A stretch of 64,000 bases of DNA from Bacillus sp. F19 (GTDB lineage: Bacteria; Bacillota; Bacilli; Bacillales; Bacillaceae): contig CP085710.1 in the NCBI GenBank assembly GCA_023823795.1, positions 4,118,001 to 4,182,000 of the forward strand, written 5' to 3'. The position numbers and the translations under genes are program-made. Each line of letters begins with the position of its first letter. The stretch's first letter is position 1. The notes under the pieces were generated by a model. That model did no database searches. It saw only the letters and a program-made list of their open reading frames with translations, and had not been told where the DNA came from. This document shows positions 7,612 to 15,112 of the stretch, piece after piece.

Positions 7612-8661
7612 TTGCATTCGGAGAACAGGCGCGGAAAGCGTGTTAAGACGGACAGAACGATTAAAGGTTCGCGCAAGAATATCTATTCGATCAGTGCGTT
7701 ATTGGAGAAGGCTTATTTCGCAAAAAAGGCGGAAGGTTTAGCGGAAGGAACGCTATTCAGATATAAACATTCACATTCGCTTTTATTGGAATACTTAACG
7801 CAAAATGACGTCACTGATATTCGGGACTTGTCGCTAGATATCTGTCGCAAATTTGTTACATGGCTCCTAGAGGAACGCGTTAAAAATGACGGTCATAAAT
7901 ACAAGCCGGATTATGAAAAAACCAACGGAGTATCTCCTCGATATGCAAACGATATTATTAAGACGTTGAAAACATCATTCAGCGTGCTTGTAGCGGATGA
8001 ATTAATCGTAGGGAATCCGTTTGAAAAGGTTAAAGTGGTAAAGCAGCCAGAAAAATTAATCGAGGTACTTTCGGTAGATGACCTGAAACGTTTATTAGGC
8101 GTAATGGATCGTAGAGATTATGCCTCCTTTCGCGATTATGTAGTAGTTAACGTAATACTAGATACGCTTTGTCGCGTTGGAGAAATACTGTCTTTGCGGC
8201 TTACAGACGTCGACTTATCTCGTAAAGAAATCGTTATCCAGGCGCAGAATACTAAGACACGCAAAGGACGAATACTCCCGATACAATCAAGAACTGCGCG
8301 GTTAATAGGCGAGCTTATTACCGAAGTATCCGAATTTGAGAGCGAATATATCTTCCTCGCGAATTACGGCGAGCTACTTACGACTAATAATTTCCGCAAA
8401 AGGTTATCGGCTCATGCGAAGAAGGCCGGCATTAAGAAGAAAGTTCATCCACATCTATTGCGCCATACAGCAGCGACTCTTTACCTCGAAGCTGGCGGTA
8501 ATTTACGCTATCTTCAAGCGCTACTAGGACACACTGACCAACGGATGACGTCACGCTACACTCACATATCTAGGGCGTCAATTGCGGATAACCATAGCCT
8601 ATACTCGCCGCTCAACCAAGTAGTTGGAAACTTAAATAAACCGCGTAAAACTAAGCGGTAA
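7612..8661 (+). CDS. int: Tyrosine recombinase/integrase of the element
   Basis: A 349-residue phage-type integrase. It has an N-terminal SAM-like core-binding domain (about 25-125), then the catalytic domain. Active-site residues are visible: Arg in CRVGEILSL, His-x-x-Arg at about 281-284 (HLLRH), His at about 307 (LLGHT), and the nucleophile Tyr at about 316 (SRYTHIS). It would excise and insert the element at tRNA-Ala through the 46-bp repeats. The start is taken as TTG 7612, eleven bases after AGGAGGG; a GTG at 7579 in the same frame lies before the ribosome site and is unlikely. Confidence 0.92.
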   Translation: MHSENRRGKRVKTDRTIKGSRKNIYSISALLEKAYFAKKAEGLAEGTLFRYKHSHSLLLEYLTQNDVTDIRDLSLDICRKFVTWLLEERVKNDGHKYKPDYEKTNGVSPRYANDIIKTLKTSFSVLVADELIVGNPFEKVKVVKQPEKLIEVLSVDDLKRLLGVMDRRDYASFRDYVVVNVILDTLCRVGEILSLRLTDVDLSRKEIVIQAQNTKTRKGRILPIQSRTARLIGELITEVSEFESEYIFLANYGELLTTNNFRKRLSAHAKKAGIKKKVHPHLLRHTAATLYLEAGGNLRYLQALLGHTDQRMTSRYTHISRASIADNHSLYSPLNQVVGNLNKPRKTKR

Positions 8662-8665
8662 TGTA

Positions 8666-8691
8666 GGGACGTCTCCGGACGTCTTTTATTT
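8666..8691. terminator. Terminator between int and the convergent small gene
   Basis: Two GACGTC blocks (8668-8673, 8678-8683) pair across TCCG and are followed by TTTTATTT. Confidence 0.6.
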
Positions 8692-8904
8692 GTATTTGCC
8701 GGTATAATCCCACTTTCCCGCTTCAATCTTTTCGAGGTTATCCGATATCAGTTGGCGCAGTTCCTCCGGAAACGTTTCATCGTCCAATCGCTTTAACGGA
8801 ACCTGCCATATTCCTCCGCGGCCAAAGTCCATCGCCTGGACAACGATATCTAAATTACCGTGAATGTCTGATTTCTTTTGCGTTAACATAATTGCGTAAC
8901 TCAA
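8686..8904 (-). CDS. Small element protein of unknown function
   Basis: About 72 residues, convergent with int. The start is probably TTG 8904, eight bases after GGAGG; ATG 8889 is the alternative. The sequence has a short beta-rich N-terminal part (LDIVVQAMDFGRGGIWQVPL) and an acidic helical end. No family is recognised. The composition matches the element backbone. Confidence 0.55.
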   Translation of the reverse strand: MSYAIMLTQKKSDIHGNLDIVVQAMDFGRGGIWQVPLKRLDDETFPEELRQLISDNLEKIEAGKWDYTGKYK

Positions 8905-9034
8905 CGCAATCACCTCCGTATAGTTATTATATACGAATGTACGTTCTTTTATATAGCTCTAAAATATTTATTATATTTAAAGTTTTTCCAATTAATAGTA
9001 TAATAAGTGCAACTTGATATATGGAGCTGGAGTA

Positions 9035-9934
9035 ATGTCTAGATTTGGAATACTTGTTGGAAATGGTTTCACTTTAGATTATTCAATACCACGAGAATTA
9101 CACTCTTCTTACCCATTAAGCACTTTCAGAAGTAGTAAAATAAGTTATAAAGATTTCATTAACAAGCTACCTGATGTAAAAAAGGACTTGTTACAACAAA
9201 AAGGAAGCTCTCATTTTAACCGAATAAGTGACTATATTGATAAAAACTGGTCAGACGCTAATAAAAACTGTCAACTAAGAAGATTCTTAGCACTAGCTTA
9301 TTCAACTTTTCAACTTACTCTTGATAATCATGATATCAATGAGTGGAGATGGACTGACTGGTTAAGGGAAAATAAAGAAAATCTCGTTTGTGCTATATCT
9401 TTTAATTATGATTTAGTTCTTGAAAATGCATTTAGAGCGGCAGATACTTCATTTTATCGAGTTGGAACTAATGAAGATATAGGTAATATCCCAATTTTAA
9501 AACCACATGGATCACTTGATTTTGATCTTCCAGATAAAATTATTAGCTGCCCTATAGAACAGAGATGGAATATTTCAACTAAACTAAATGATGCGCAGTA
9601 TGTTCAAACAATTCCAAAGTCTGACTGGTTGATACCAAGAATGGAAGCCGACATAATACCACCATCTTTGCATAACATACAATTAAGATTAAGTTGGATT
9701 CAAAAAATGTTTAATATTTATTTAGAGCAAGTCCGTCAAATGGATTCTTTTGTTATTGTAGGATCTTCGTATTGGGGAGTCGATAGAAATGAAATAGATT
9801 TCTTTTTAAAAAATTTAAAAAAAGGATCAAAAGTTTACATAATTGACCCTAATCCAAACATTGACCTTATAAGAAAAGTCCATTCCTTAGAGTTATTATT
9901 TTCGGAGCCAACTAAAAAAGGATTACCTTGGTAA
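9035..9934 (+). CDS. SIR2-like NAD-binding protein (candidate antiphage NADase)
   Basis: A 299-residue stand-alone SIR2-fold protein. It has a glycine-rich NAD loop GILVGNGFTLDYS (about 5-17) and FNYDLVLE (about 123-130, the NYD form of the sirtuin Asn-x-Asp). KPHGSLDF places the catalytic His at about 158. FVIVGSSYWGVD (about 240-252) and VYIIDPNP are the last Rossmann strands. SIR2-like proteins of this kind consume NAD+ in several bacterial defence systems (ThsA, DSR1, SIR2-Argonaute). No sensor domain or partner gene is obvious here. The gene is clearly more AT-rich than the element backbone and has its own terminator, so it reads as imported cargo. The start at ATG 9035 follows GGAG. The NADase role is inference. 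Confidence 0.75.
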   Translation: MSRFGILVGNGFTLDYSIPRELHSSYPLSTFRSSKISYKDFINKLPDVKKDLLQQKGSSHFNRISDYIDKNWSDANKNCQLRRFLALAYSTFQLTLDNHDINEWRWTDWLRENKENLVCAISFNYDLVLENAFRAADTSFYRVGTNEDIGNIPILKPHGSLDFDLPDKIISCPIEQRWNISTKLNDAQYVQTIPKSDWLIPRMEADIIPPSLHNIQLRLSWIQKMFNIYLEQVRQMDSFVIVGSSYWGVDRNEIDFFLKNLKKGSKVYIIDPNPNIDLIRKVHSLELLFSEPTKKGLPW

Positions 9935-9936
9935 TT

Positions 9937-9971
9937 AAAAGCATCTACGTTATGTAGGTGTTTTTAATTTA
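9937..9971. terminator. Bidirectional terminator after the SIR2-like gene
   Basis: GCATCTAC and GTAGGTGT pair around a short loop, with A-run before and T-run after. It serves the convergent genes on both sides. Confidence 0.7.
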
Positions 9972-10197
9972 TCACAATGTAATCCTTTGAATATATACCA
10001 TATTGATTTCCATCACATACTACAAGCCCAGTCTTCGGAGATAATACCTCCTTAACAATCCAAACACTTCCTAAAGGATACCTTATTTCACCCCAACCAG
10101 GATGATTTTCTCTGACTACCATTATTTTATCCCCGACATTGGCTGTTTTCTTTAATCCAGCTATGACAACCACCCCTTGGTTATATTGTATTCTCAT
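9964..10197 (-). CDS. Small protein of unknown function beside the SIR2-like gene
   Basis: 77 residues, beta-rich (VVVIAGLKKTANVGDKIMVV, GSVWIVKEVL, NQYGIYSKDYIVI), suggesting a small SH3-like or OB-like barrel, but no family is recognised. The ribosome site before ATG 10197 is weak; GTG at about 10173 is possible. Its base composition resembles the SIR2-like gene, with which it shares a terminator, so it may have arrived with it. No functional link is shown. Confidence 0.5.
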   Translation of the reverse strand: MRIQYNQGVVVIAGLKKTANVGDKIMVVRENHPGWGEIRYPLGSVWIVKEVLSPKTGLVVCDGNQYGIYSKDYIVIN

Positions 10198-10303
10198 TAA
10201 TATTGTAATTCCATAGAAATATAATACTTATAACTCTTTTTTATTCTAAAGCATTAACATATTAGCATGTATTTTAAAAGCCCAGCCGAAGCCAGGCGTA
10301 TAT

Positions 10304-10759
10304 TTACTGTAGTCTAGCTTTCATTTCTTTGATTTTCTCTGCAACCTCATCGTCTGTAAGTGGGCGGTATTCTCTATTTATGGCGTCTGTGTTCGTAACT
10401 TCCGATTTATTAACGAGTAATCCCATGCGCTTATAGTAGAGCTCAAGCGCTTTGATGGATCCGAGTCCGTTCGCCCCGCCCCTTAAACATAACTCGCGTA
10501 GCATAGCGTCTGCTTCTGATTGGAAAGAATCCGTAACACGATATGAGATGGCGTTACAGTACGCTATAAACTTCGCATCCTTTGAACGCCAGTTGTAGAG
10601 TGTTTTCGTATCAATGCCGCATTCTTCCGCGATTTCATCATACGTCTTGGACTTGGCGCCTCCGATCGATTCGATATCGCCATTGACGAGCAGCCATGCA
10701 GCTTTTCTTTGGACTCCGCTTATCTGAACCTCTAATTGGTCAAATGTAAGATTGTTCAT
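10304..10759 (-). CDS. phBC6A51-type helix-turn-helix protein (terminase small subunit-like)
   Basis: A 151-residue DNA-binding protein. The central helix-turn-helix is KTYDEIAEECGIDTKTLYNW (about 38-57), followed by an RSKDAKFIAY helix and a C-terminal helical tail. Proteins of this form are annotated as phBC6A51-family HTH proteins and resemble phage small terminase subunits, which select DNA for packaging. In a satellite such a protein could redirect helper packaging. It is the last gene of the leftward operon, 11 bp after its neighbour. HTH seen; packaging role is inference. Confidence 0.65.
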   Translation of the reverse strand: MNNLTFDQLEVQISGVQRKAAWLLVNGDIESIGGAKSKTYDEIAEECGIDTKTLYNWRSKDAKFIAYCNAISYRVTDSFQSEADAMLRELCLRGGANGLGSIKALELYYKRMGLLVNKSEVTNTDAINREYRPLTDDEVAEKIKEMKARLQ

Positions 10760-10770
10760 AATTTCCTCCT

Positions 10771-11364
10771 TTATATAATTACGTTGTGGTTTACTTCGTC
10801 TAACTCGGATTCGATTTCGTTATAGTAAGCGAGAGCTTCGTCATAATCACTTATCGAAGGTCCGGAATGATCTGCCTTTTCTTCTAATATCTCTTGTACC
10901 GATTTAGTATCGTAAATGTCCGTCATTATGTCATCGATGCGGAAAACGTTGGCGATCCCTCTAACTGCGGACTTAGCTTCGATACTTCCGTTTGAGTATA
11001 ATTCCATCACATGCAGTAAATCTGTAGCGTTTACCCATTGACCGCAATGCTCCGGATTTATAGACATACGCAAAAGTTTCAAGTCATTCTCGTATTTATC
11101 GAAGTCGCCCATTTCTACTGGAAGATCGCTATAGAGTAAGACGTCAGCTAAGTCTGCTGCGAAACCAAATATCGGCTTTACTCGCTCAACTAGGATCGCA
11201 CTTAACTCAGGCGATACAAAGTCGCGCGGCGCTTCCGGTTTCTGTCCTTTTGATAAACGAAGTGCTAATCGTTTCTCTTCATTTTCCTCAATAAGTTCAT
11301 CTAATTTCTGAATCTCCGCAAATATATCTTCGTTTGTTTGACTACCTTCAGGTAAATAAGACAT
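10771..11364 (-). CDS. Element protein of unknown function
   Basis: 197 residues, acidic, with a helical N-terminus (QKLDELIEENEEKRLALRL) and a mostly helical remainder ending in SDYDEALAYYNEIESELDE. No transmembrane segment, signal peptide or known motif. It lies between the HTH gene and a frameshifted gene in the leftward operon, so it probably belongs to the element's replication or packaging module. Function unknown. Confidence 0.6.
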   Translation of the reverse strand: MSYLPEGSQTNEDIFAEIQKLDELIEENEEKRLALRLSKGQKPEAPRDFVSPELSAILVERVKPIFGFAADLADVLLYSDLPVEMGDFDKYENDLKLLRMSINPEHCGQWVNATDLLHVMELYSNGSIEAKSAVRGIANVFRIDDIMTDIYDTKSVQEILEEKADHSGPSISDYDEALAYYNEIESELDEVNHNVII

Positions 11365-11367
11365 TAC

Positions 11368-11691
11368 TTAAACCCCCTTCATGCCGCCTATGCGCGCTTT
11401 ATAGCTGAGTTCTGTCGATAACTTACGCGAGATAATATCTGCCAATCCGTTTGGATCGCCTTGATCGACGTTTTGAAACAATCGCTTAATAGGCTGATAT
11501 GTCTCCGATCGGCCTTGCTCAACTTTAGAGCGTTAATCTTGCGCAATCCCTCTGCGACTTTCTTTTCTGCATCCTTGAACGCGGCGATAATGATTTCGTC
11601 ACTACCGGACTTACTGGCTACGGTTAACTGGCGACCTGGTACCGTAATGTTTTCGTCAATGATACGTTTAACATCGTGTAGAATTGTTCAT
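11368..11691 (-). pseudogene. Frameshifted element gene
   Basis: A good ribosome site (AAGGAGCTGACAAA-ATG, start 11691) leads into a frame that stops after seven codons. The coding signal continues in a second frame (LHDVKRIIDENITVPG...DEIIIAAFKDAEKKVAEG) and then switches again near 11520 to end with ADIISRKLSTELSYKARIGG before TAA at 11368. Two single-base changes are needed to make one ~108-residue protein. Family not recognised. Confidence 0.6.
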
Positions 11692-11716
11692 TTTGTCAGC
11701 TCCTTTTCGGTAATAG

Positions 11717-11748
11717 AAAAAGGGCCTCCGATTATGGAGAACCCTTTG
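11717..11748 (-). terminator. Terminator downstream of the HEPN gene
   Basis: Read leftward, AAAGGG-CTCC pairs with GGAG-CCCTTTTT. It isolates the HEPN gene from the downstream operon genes. Confidence 0.6.
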
Positions 11749-11816
11749 ACCTTTTTAGAATTAAAAAGAACGCCGGTGAGGGCGTCCGATAAATGGCGCT
11801 ATAGAATTACGAGTTC

Positions 11817-12722
11817 TTAACAATTCTTTAAATCTTTAAACAACTGTGGCTCTTTAAGAGCCTGTTTCAATGTTGTTTTTAAAATCTTATGAATTACTTT
11901 TGAAACATGATCAAACTTAACTAAAACCTTCAAATCGCCATTAAAGTCTGCAAAATCACCATGTGCAATATCACTACGATACTCATATAATTTGGCAATA
12001 ACCTTTTCATATCGAACATCCCCAAAAAATTCAGAGAAATTTATCGGATCTTCAAAACGATTATTTAATAAATTTAACTTTGTTTTTATCTGGTGTGTAA
12101 TAGAGACTTGGCCTTTATGAACTAATAACGCCTCTAAGATGGAGAACATCCCAAGTATATAAAAAGGAGATTGATTTGGAATATTCCTCAATTGATAATA
12201 ATCATCTAGAGCTTTTGCAATATAAGTATATTCAACTTTATTAAATTGCTCTAATAAATTATAAATATCTTGAATTTCAATGATGTTAGTTTGGGAAATT
12301 TCTTTGAACTCATAATTTGCTCTAGTAGTATTTTCTGCTATAAAATTTGAATAGGAAAACTGCTGGTACATACTTACTAACTTGGGTAACTTTTCGAACA
12401 AACTGAATAAATCACTTGTTGAAAGAAGTAAGGCTAATTTTATATTAAATCTTGATTGTGATTCATTGTGCTCAACTATCCAATAATTCCAATCCTCAAA
12501 ATTTTCAGTATGGTAATATCTAACATTGTCGTCTTCCTCACCCTTTATTAGCTCATAATTCATTGAGAAGAAACTAATGTTACCTGTTGTGTTTTTAATA
12601 AATTCTACCTGTTGTCTATTAGCTTTTTTCAAGTAATAATCTTGAATTAATTGAACTTCCTGTTCTTCCATTAATAACTTTATTCTGTCGCCGAGAAAAA
12701 TGAAACCTTTGTTATTGGTCAC
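11817..12722 (-). CDS. HEPN-domain protein (ApeA-like), candidate RNase/defence gene
   Basis: 301 residues from GTG 12722, placed nine bases after AAGGAG; a TTG at 12773 has no ribosome site. The C-terminal half is helical and contains an R-x4-H motif (RSDIAH, about 249-254), the hallmark of HEPN ribonucleases. The N-terminal half is beta-rich, as in ApeA/HEPN proteins found in abortive-infection loci. HEPN nucleases cut RNA in toxin-antitoxin and phage defence systems. The gene is strongly AT-rich, sits between two phage-like backbone genes, and has a terminator on each side, like a moron. The HEPN assignment rests on one motif and layout; the defence role is inference. Confidence 0.6.
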   Translation of the reverse strand: MTNNKGFIFLGDRIKLLMEEQEVQLIQDYYLKKANRQQVEFIKNTTGNISFFSMNYELIKGEEDDNVRYYHTENFEDWNYWIVEHNESQSRFNIKLALLLSTSDLFSLFEKLPKLVSMYQQFSYSNFIAENTTRANYEFKEISQTNIIEIQDIYNLLEQFNKVEYTYIAKALDDYYQLRNIPNQSPFYILGMFSILEALLVHKGQVSITHQIKTKLNLLNNRFEDPINFSEFFGDVRYEKVIAKLYEYRSDIAHGDFADFNGDLKVLVKFDHVSKVIHKILKTTLKQALKEPQLFKDLKNC

Positions 12723-12783
12723 TAAGATAATCTCCTTTTTGCTAATTATCTTACAACTATCAATTTTATTCAATTTGATAAAT

Positions 12784-12811
12784 AAAAAGAGCCCTCGCGA
12801 TGAGAGCTCCG
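12784..12811 (-). terminator. Terminator between backbone gene and HEPN cargo
   Basis: Read leftward, GAGCTCTC-atcg-CGAGGGCTC then TTTTTATT. It ends the upstream backbone transcript just before the HEPN gene. Confidence 0.65.
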
Positions 12812-12824
12812 ATTGTGTTATTTC

Positions 12825-13541
12825 TTATTCGGTTTCTTCTGCTTGTTTTGCTTCAAAGTAACTCTCCGGATTATTCATTTGCTCGAATGTACCGCGCTCG
12901 AATTGTTGGCCTACGCTATCGGATACGGCAAAGTTAAAAATTCTTGCATCCATCATACCTTCGACGGCTTCGATAACTTCCTTCGCTTCTTTCTGTTCAT
13001 CAGTTGCGAATGAGCTGTTTAATCTTCCGTATACTTCGCTAAGAGCAAGCTTTATTTCTCCGGCTTCTGCTCCTGTTGCGCTACTGATGATCGGAGTAAT
13101 TACGCTAGAAAACTGACTGCAGAAATCACTCGCAATAAAAGGATCCGAGATTGATTTTACGAAGTCTTGGACTAGCGCTTTCGCAGATGAAGGCTTTAGC
13201 GATAGCATGACGTTTGTTCTAAGTTCCTCAACTTGTGCGCGGTACTTGGTCATCGTCTTTTCGTCAGGCTGTTTTAATGGCGCATCCAGGAGTTTTTCTG
13301 CGGTTGCTTTGGCTTTATTTAACTCGCCCTGATATTCATCTTTGATTTGCTTTGATAGCCTTAAAAGGTCTTCTTTGTAATCATCTTTAAGACTCTGGAT
13401 TGCTAGGTCTTTACCAATCCTAGATAGTGTTTTACTTGTTCTGATTTGCGCGATATCAGCCTGCATCTTCTTCATTAATTCTAAATACTTAGTTGTTGAA
13501 TTTTGCTTGATTAAGTGAGCTGCTTCGATATTTGTTTTCAT
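12825..13541 (-). CDS. Element coiled-coil protein of unknown function (paralogue of the next gene)
   Basis: 238 residues, highly charged and helical, with a predicted coiled coil over about residues 20-100. The region SEVYGRLNSSFATDEQKEAKE resembles DLYGRLEEVKSGDM in the neighbouring 248-residue protein; both share a long helical N-terminus, a ~60-residue hinge and this YGRL segment. The ribosome site is AAGGGGATT before ATG 13541. Possibly a structural or DNA-associated protein; family not recognised. Confidence 0.6.
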   Translation of the reverse strand: MKTNIEAAHLIKQNSTTKYLELMKKMQADIAQIRTSKTLSRIGKDLAIQSLKDDYKEDLLRLSKQIKDEYQGELNKAKATAEKLLDAPLKQPDEKTMTKYRAQVEELRTNVMLSLKPSSAKALVQDFVKSISDPFIASDFCSQFSSVITPIISSATGAEAGEIKLALSEVYGRLNSSFATDEQKEAKEVIEAVEGMMDARIFNFAVSDSVGQQFERGTFEQMNNPESYFEAKQAEETE

Positions 13542-13607
13542 GTGATAATCCCCTTTATAGTTGGTTTTTTAATAAATAAACGCCGAATCAATTAAGACTC
13601 GACGCGG

Positions 13608-14354
13608 TTATCTCTTATTCGGATTGTGTTGGTTGTGCTTATGATCCTTGAACGTCTTATGTGTCATCTGTAATCGTCTGAACGCTCCGTCTGCTGATCC
13701 CGGCAGTGATTGCGCAATCTTTACGGCAAGCATATCGCCCGACTTAACCTCTTCTAACCTTCCGTATAAGTCCTTCGCTTTTCTCGTTAATTCATCCGCA
13801 AATTTATGTCCATGTGTTGCCTCAGTAACACGGCTAATTTCCTGCAGTAACGCCAGCTTGCGAGTGTCCGTCATATAGGGTACTTGGGCGATCAGGCTGT
13901 CTAGCGTGACTCTGCCGTCTCCTAGTTTAATTGCGGTAACTGTCTCGGAAACTACATCTCTCGCTGCCTTGCGCTCATCATCTGAAATAAATCGGCGCTT
14001 GTTTGCCGCATCTCTCATCGCTTCCTCTTTCATAGCTTCAACGATTCCGGAATACTGACGATTGAGCTCCGTTACTTCCTTCTCTAATTCGGATTTCATT
14101 TCAGCAGCATAGAAATCGATGGCGCCTTCGACTTTATATTCCGGACGCGGACTTTTAATCATCTCGTCATACTTCTTTCGATATCTTGCTACCGCATTAT
14201 TAATGCCGTTTTCTAGCTCATCTAATTTGTTAAACTCTACGACGATCCCATTTCCGCTACGCTCGATTTGATATGCTGAACTCGGATCCATTGACTGTAA
14301 TGATTGACTAGGTAATCCGTTTACTTCGCTTGTTAAAAATACTTTCTTTTCCAT
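13608..14354 (-). CDS. Element coiled-coil protein of unknown function
   Basis: 248 residues. A short N-terminal segment is followed by a helical, charged body (NAVARYRKKYDEMIKS...MKSELEKEVTELNRQY) and a basic, His/Asn-rich tail (DHKHNQHNPNKR). It shares layout and a DLYGRL-type segment with the 238-residue gene just downstream, so the two are probably ancient duplicates. CGGAGGAATT precedes ATG 14354. Function unknown. Confidence 0.6.
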   Translation of the reverse strand: MEKKVFLTSEVNGLPSQSLQSMDPSSAYQIERSGNGIVVEFNKLDELENGINNAVARYRKKYDEMIKSPRPEYKVEGAIDFYAAEMKSELEKEVTELNRQYSGIVEAMKEEAMRDAANKRRFISDDERKAARDVVSETVTAIKLGDGRVTLDSLIAQVPYMTDTRKLALLQEISRVTEATHGHKFADELTRKAKDLYGRLEEVKSGDMLAVKIAQSLPGSADGAFRRLQMTHKTFKDHKHNQHNPNKR

Positions 14355-14395
14355 GTGTAATTCCTCCGTTTTATAATTTTTCTACTATTGATGTT

Positions 14396-14515
14396 TTATA
14401 TTTCTCGGAACAATGCGGCGATCAATCGGTCCTCTTTAAAAATCTCGGCTACAAGTTCGTAACCTTCAGTAAATGTCAGGCGGTGAATTTCGTATAAATT
14501 GGTAGTGTAAATCAT
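14396..14515 (-). CDS. Very small element protein (39 residues), translationally coupled
   Basis: A 39-codon gene starting MIYTTNLYEIHRLTF. Its ATG overlaps the TGA of the upstream 78-residue gene (ATGA, 14512-14515), the usual arrangement for coupled translation, and both match the operon direction. The composition is normal for the element. No family recognised. Confidence 0.55.
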   Translation of the reverse strand: MIYTTNLYEIHRLTFTEGYELVAEIFKEDRLIAALFREI

Positions 14516-14748
14516 AGCGCTGTACCTTCAATCATCGCTTTGTACGGCGAGTCTATATCGATAACTTCGTAACCTTCTTTAGTTGCGTATTTTATGGCGT
14601 CTTCTATCGTTGCCTCAATGATGCTTGCGAAGTAAGAGGACGGCCGGATAAGCGTCTCCTGTCCGTATATTTCTCCGGTTCCTATGTCGACAACTGATGT
14701 TTTTAATATTGATTTGTTAATAGCTTGATGGATTACGACTTGTTTCAT
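14512..14748 (-). CDS. Small element protein of unknown function
   Basis: 78 residues (MKQVVIHQAINKSILKTSVV...). The second half (ASIIEATIEDAIKYATKEGYEVIDID) is a helix followed by a strand. It is chained by four-base overlaps to a 33-residue gene upstream and a 39-residue gene downstream. Function unknown. Confidence 0.6.
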   Translation of the reverse strand: MKQVVIHQAINKSILKTSVVDIGTGEIYGQETLIRPSSYFASIIEATIEDAIKYATKEGYEVIDIDSPYKAMIEGTAL

Positions 14749-14846
14749 TTGTGATCACTTCCTTTTGAGATAACGTCGATCTTGTCGTTAATCCCTTTTA
14801 GTTGGCTCAATAACTCATCTAATTGTTTAACCGCGTCTTTCTTCAT
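14745..14846 (-). CDS. Very small helical element protein (33 residues)
   Basis: A 33-codon gene whose product is one amphipathic helix (KKDAVKQLDELLSQLKGI...). Its TGA overlaps the next ATG (ATGA). The leader has a GGGGG run about eleven bases upstream of ATG 14846, the same unusual leader as the neighbouring gene at 15011. Confidence 0.5.
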   Translation of the reverse strand: MKKDAVKQLDELLSQLKGINDKIDVISKGSDHK

Positions 14847-14873
14847 CCCTCATCCATCCCCCATCATTTTTGT

Positions 14874-15011
14874 TTAGTTCAGTCCTAGCACTGTTTGAAT
14901 CTGCTTGATTACTTTTTTAATCTCAACGTTCGCGTAATAATCTGCAGCCTTTAACTCTCCAAGCACGCGTAGAAAGTCAATCAGCAGTTCTGTGCGTTTT
15001 TTCTCCTCCAT
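14874..15011 (-). CDS. Small element protein of unknown function
   Basis: 45 residues from ATG 15011 (MEEKKRTELLIDFLRVLGEL...), helical. This start is chosen because a GGGGG run lies ten bases upstream, as in its neighbours; longer forms from 15017 or 15068 are possible. It is the first of four tiny genes in the cluster. Confidence 0.5.
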   Translation of the reverse strand: MEEKKRTELLIDFLRVLGELKAADYYANVEIKKVIKQIQTVLGLN

Positions 15012-15075
15012 CCTCATCCATCCCCCTTTCGATTTATGTAGCGTCTCTCCACGTTTCAGCTTCATCAAGACATAA

Positions 15076-15103
15076 TAAAAAGCCCCGCGATTGCGAAGGC
15101 TCT
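15076..15103 (-). terminator. Terminator after the RepL-like gene
   Basis: Read leftward, AGCC-TTCGC-aat-CGCGGGGCT followed by TTTTATTA. Confidence 0.6.
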
Positions 15104-15112
15104 AGTTTCGTA

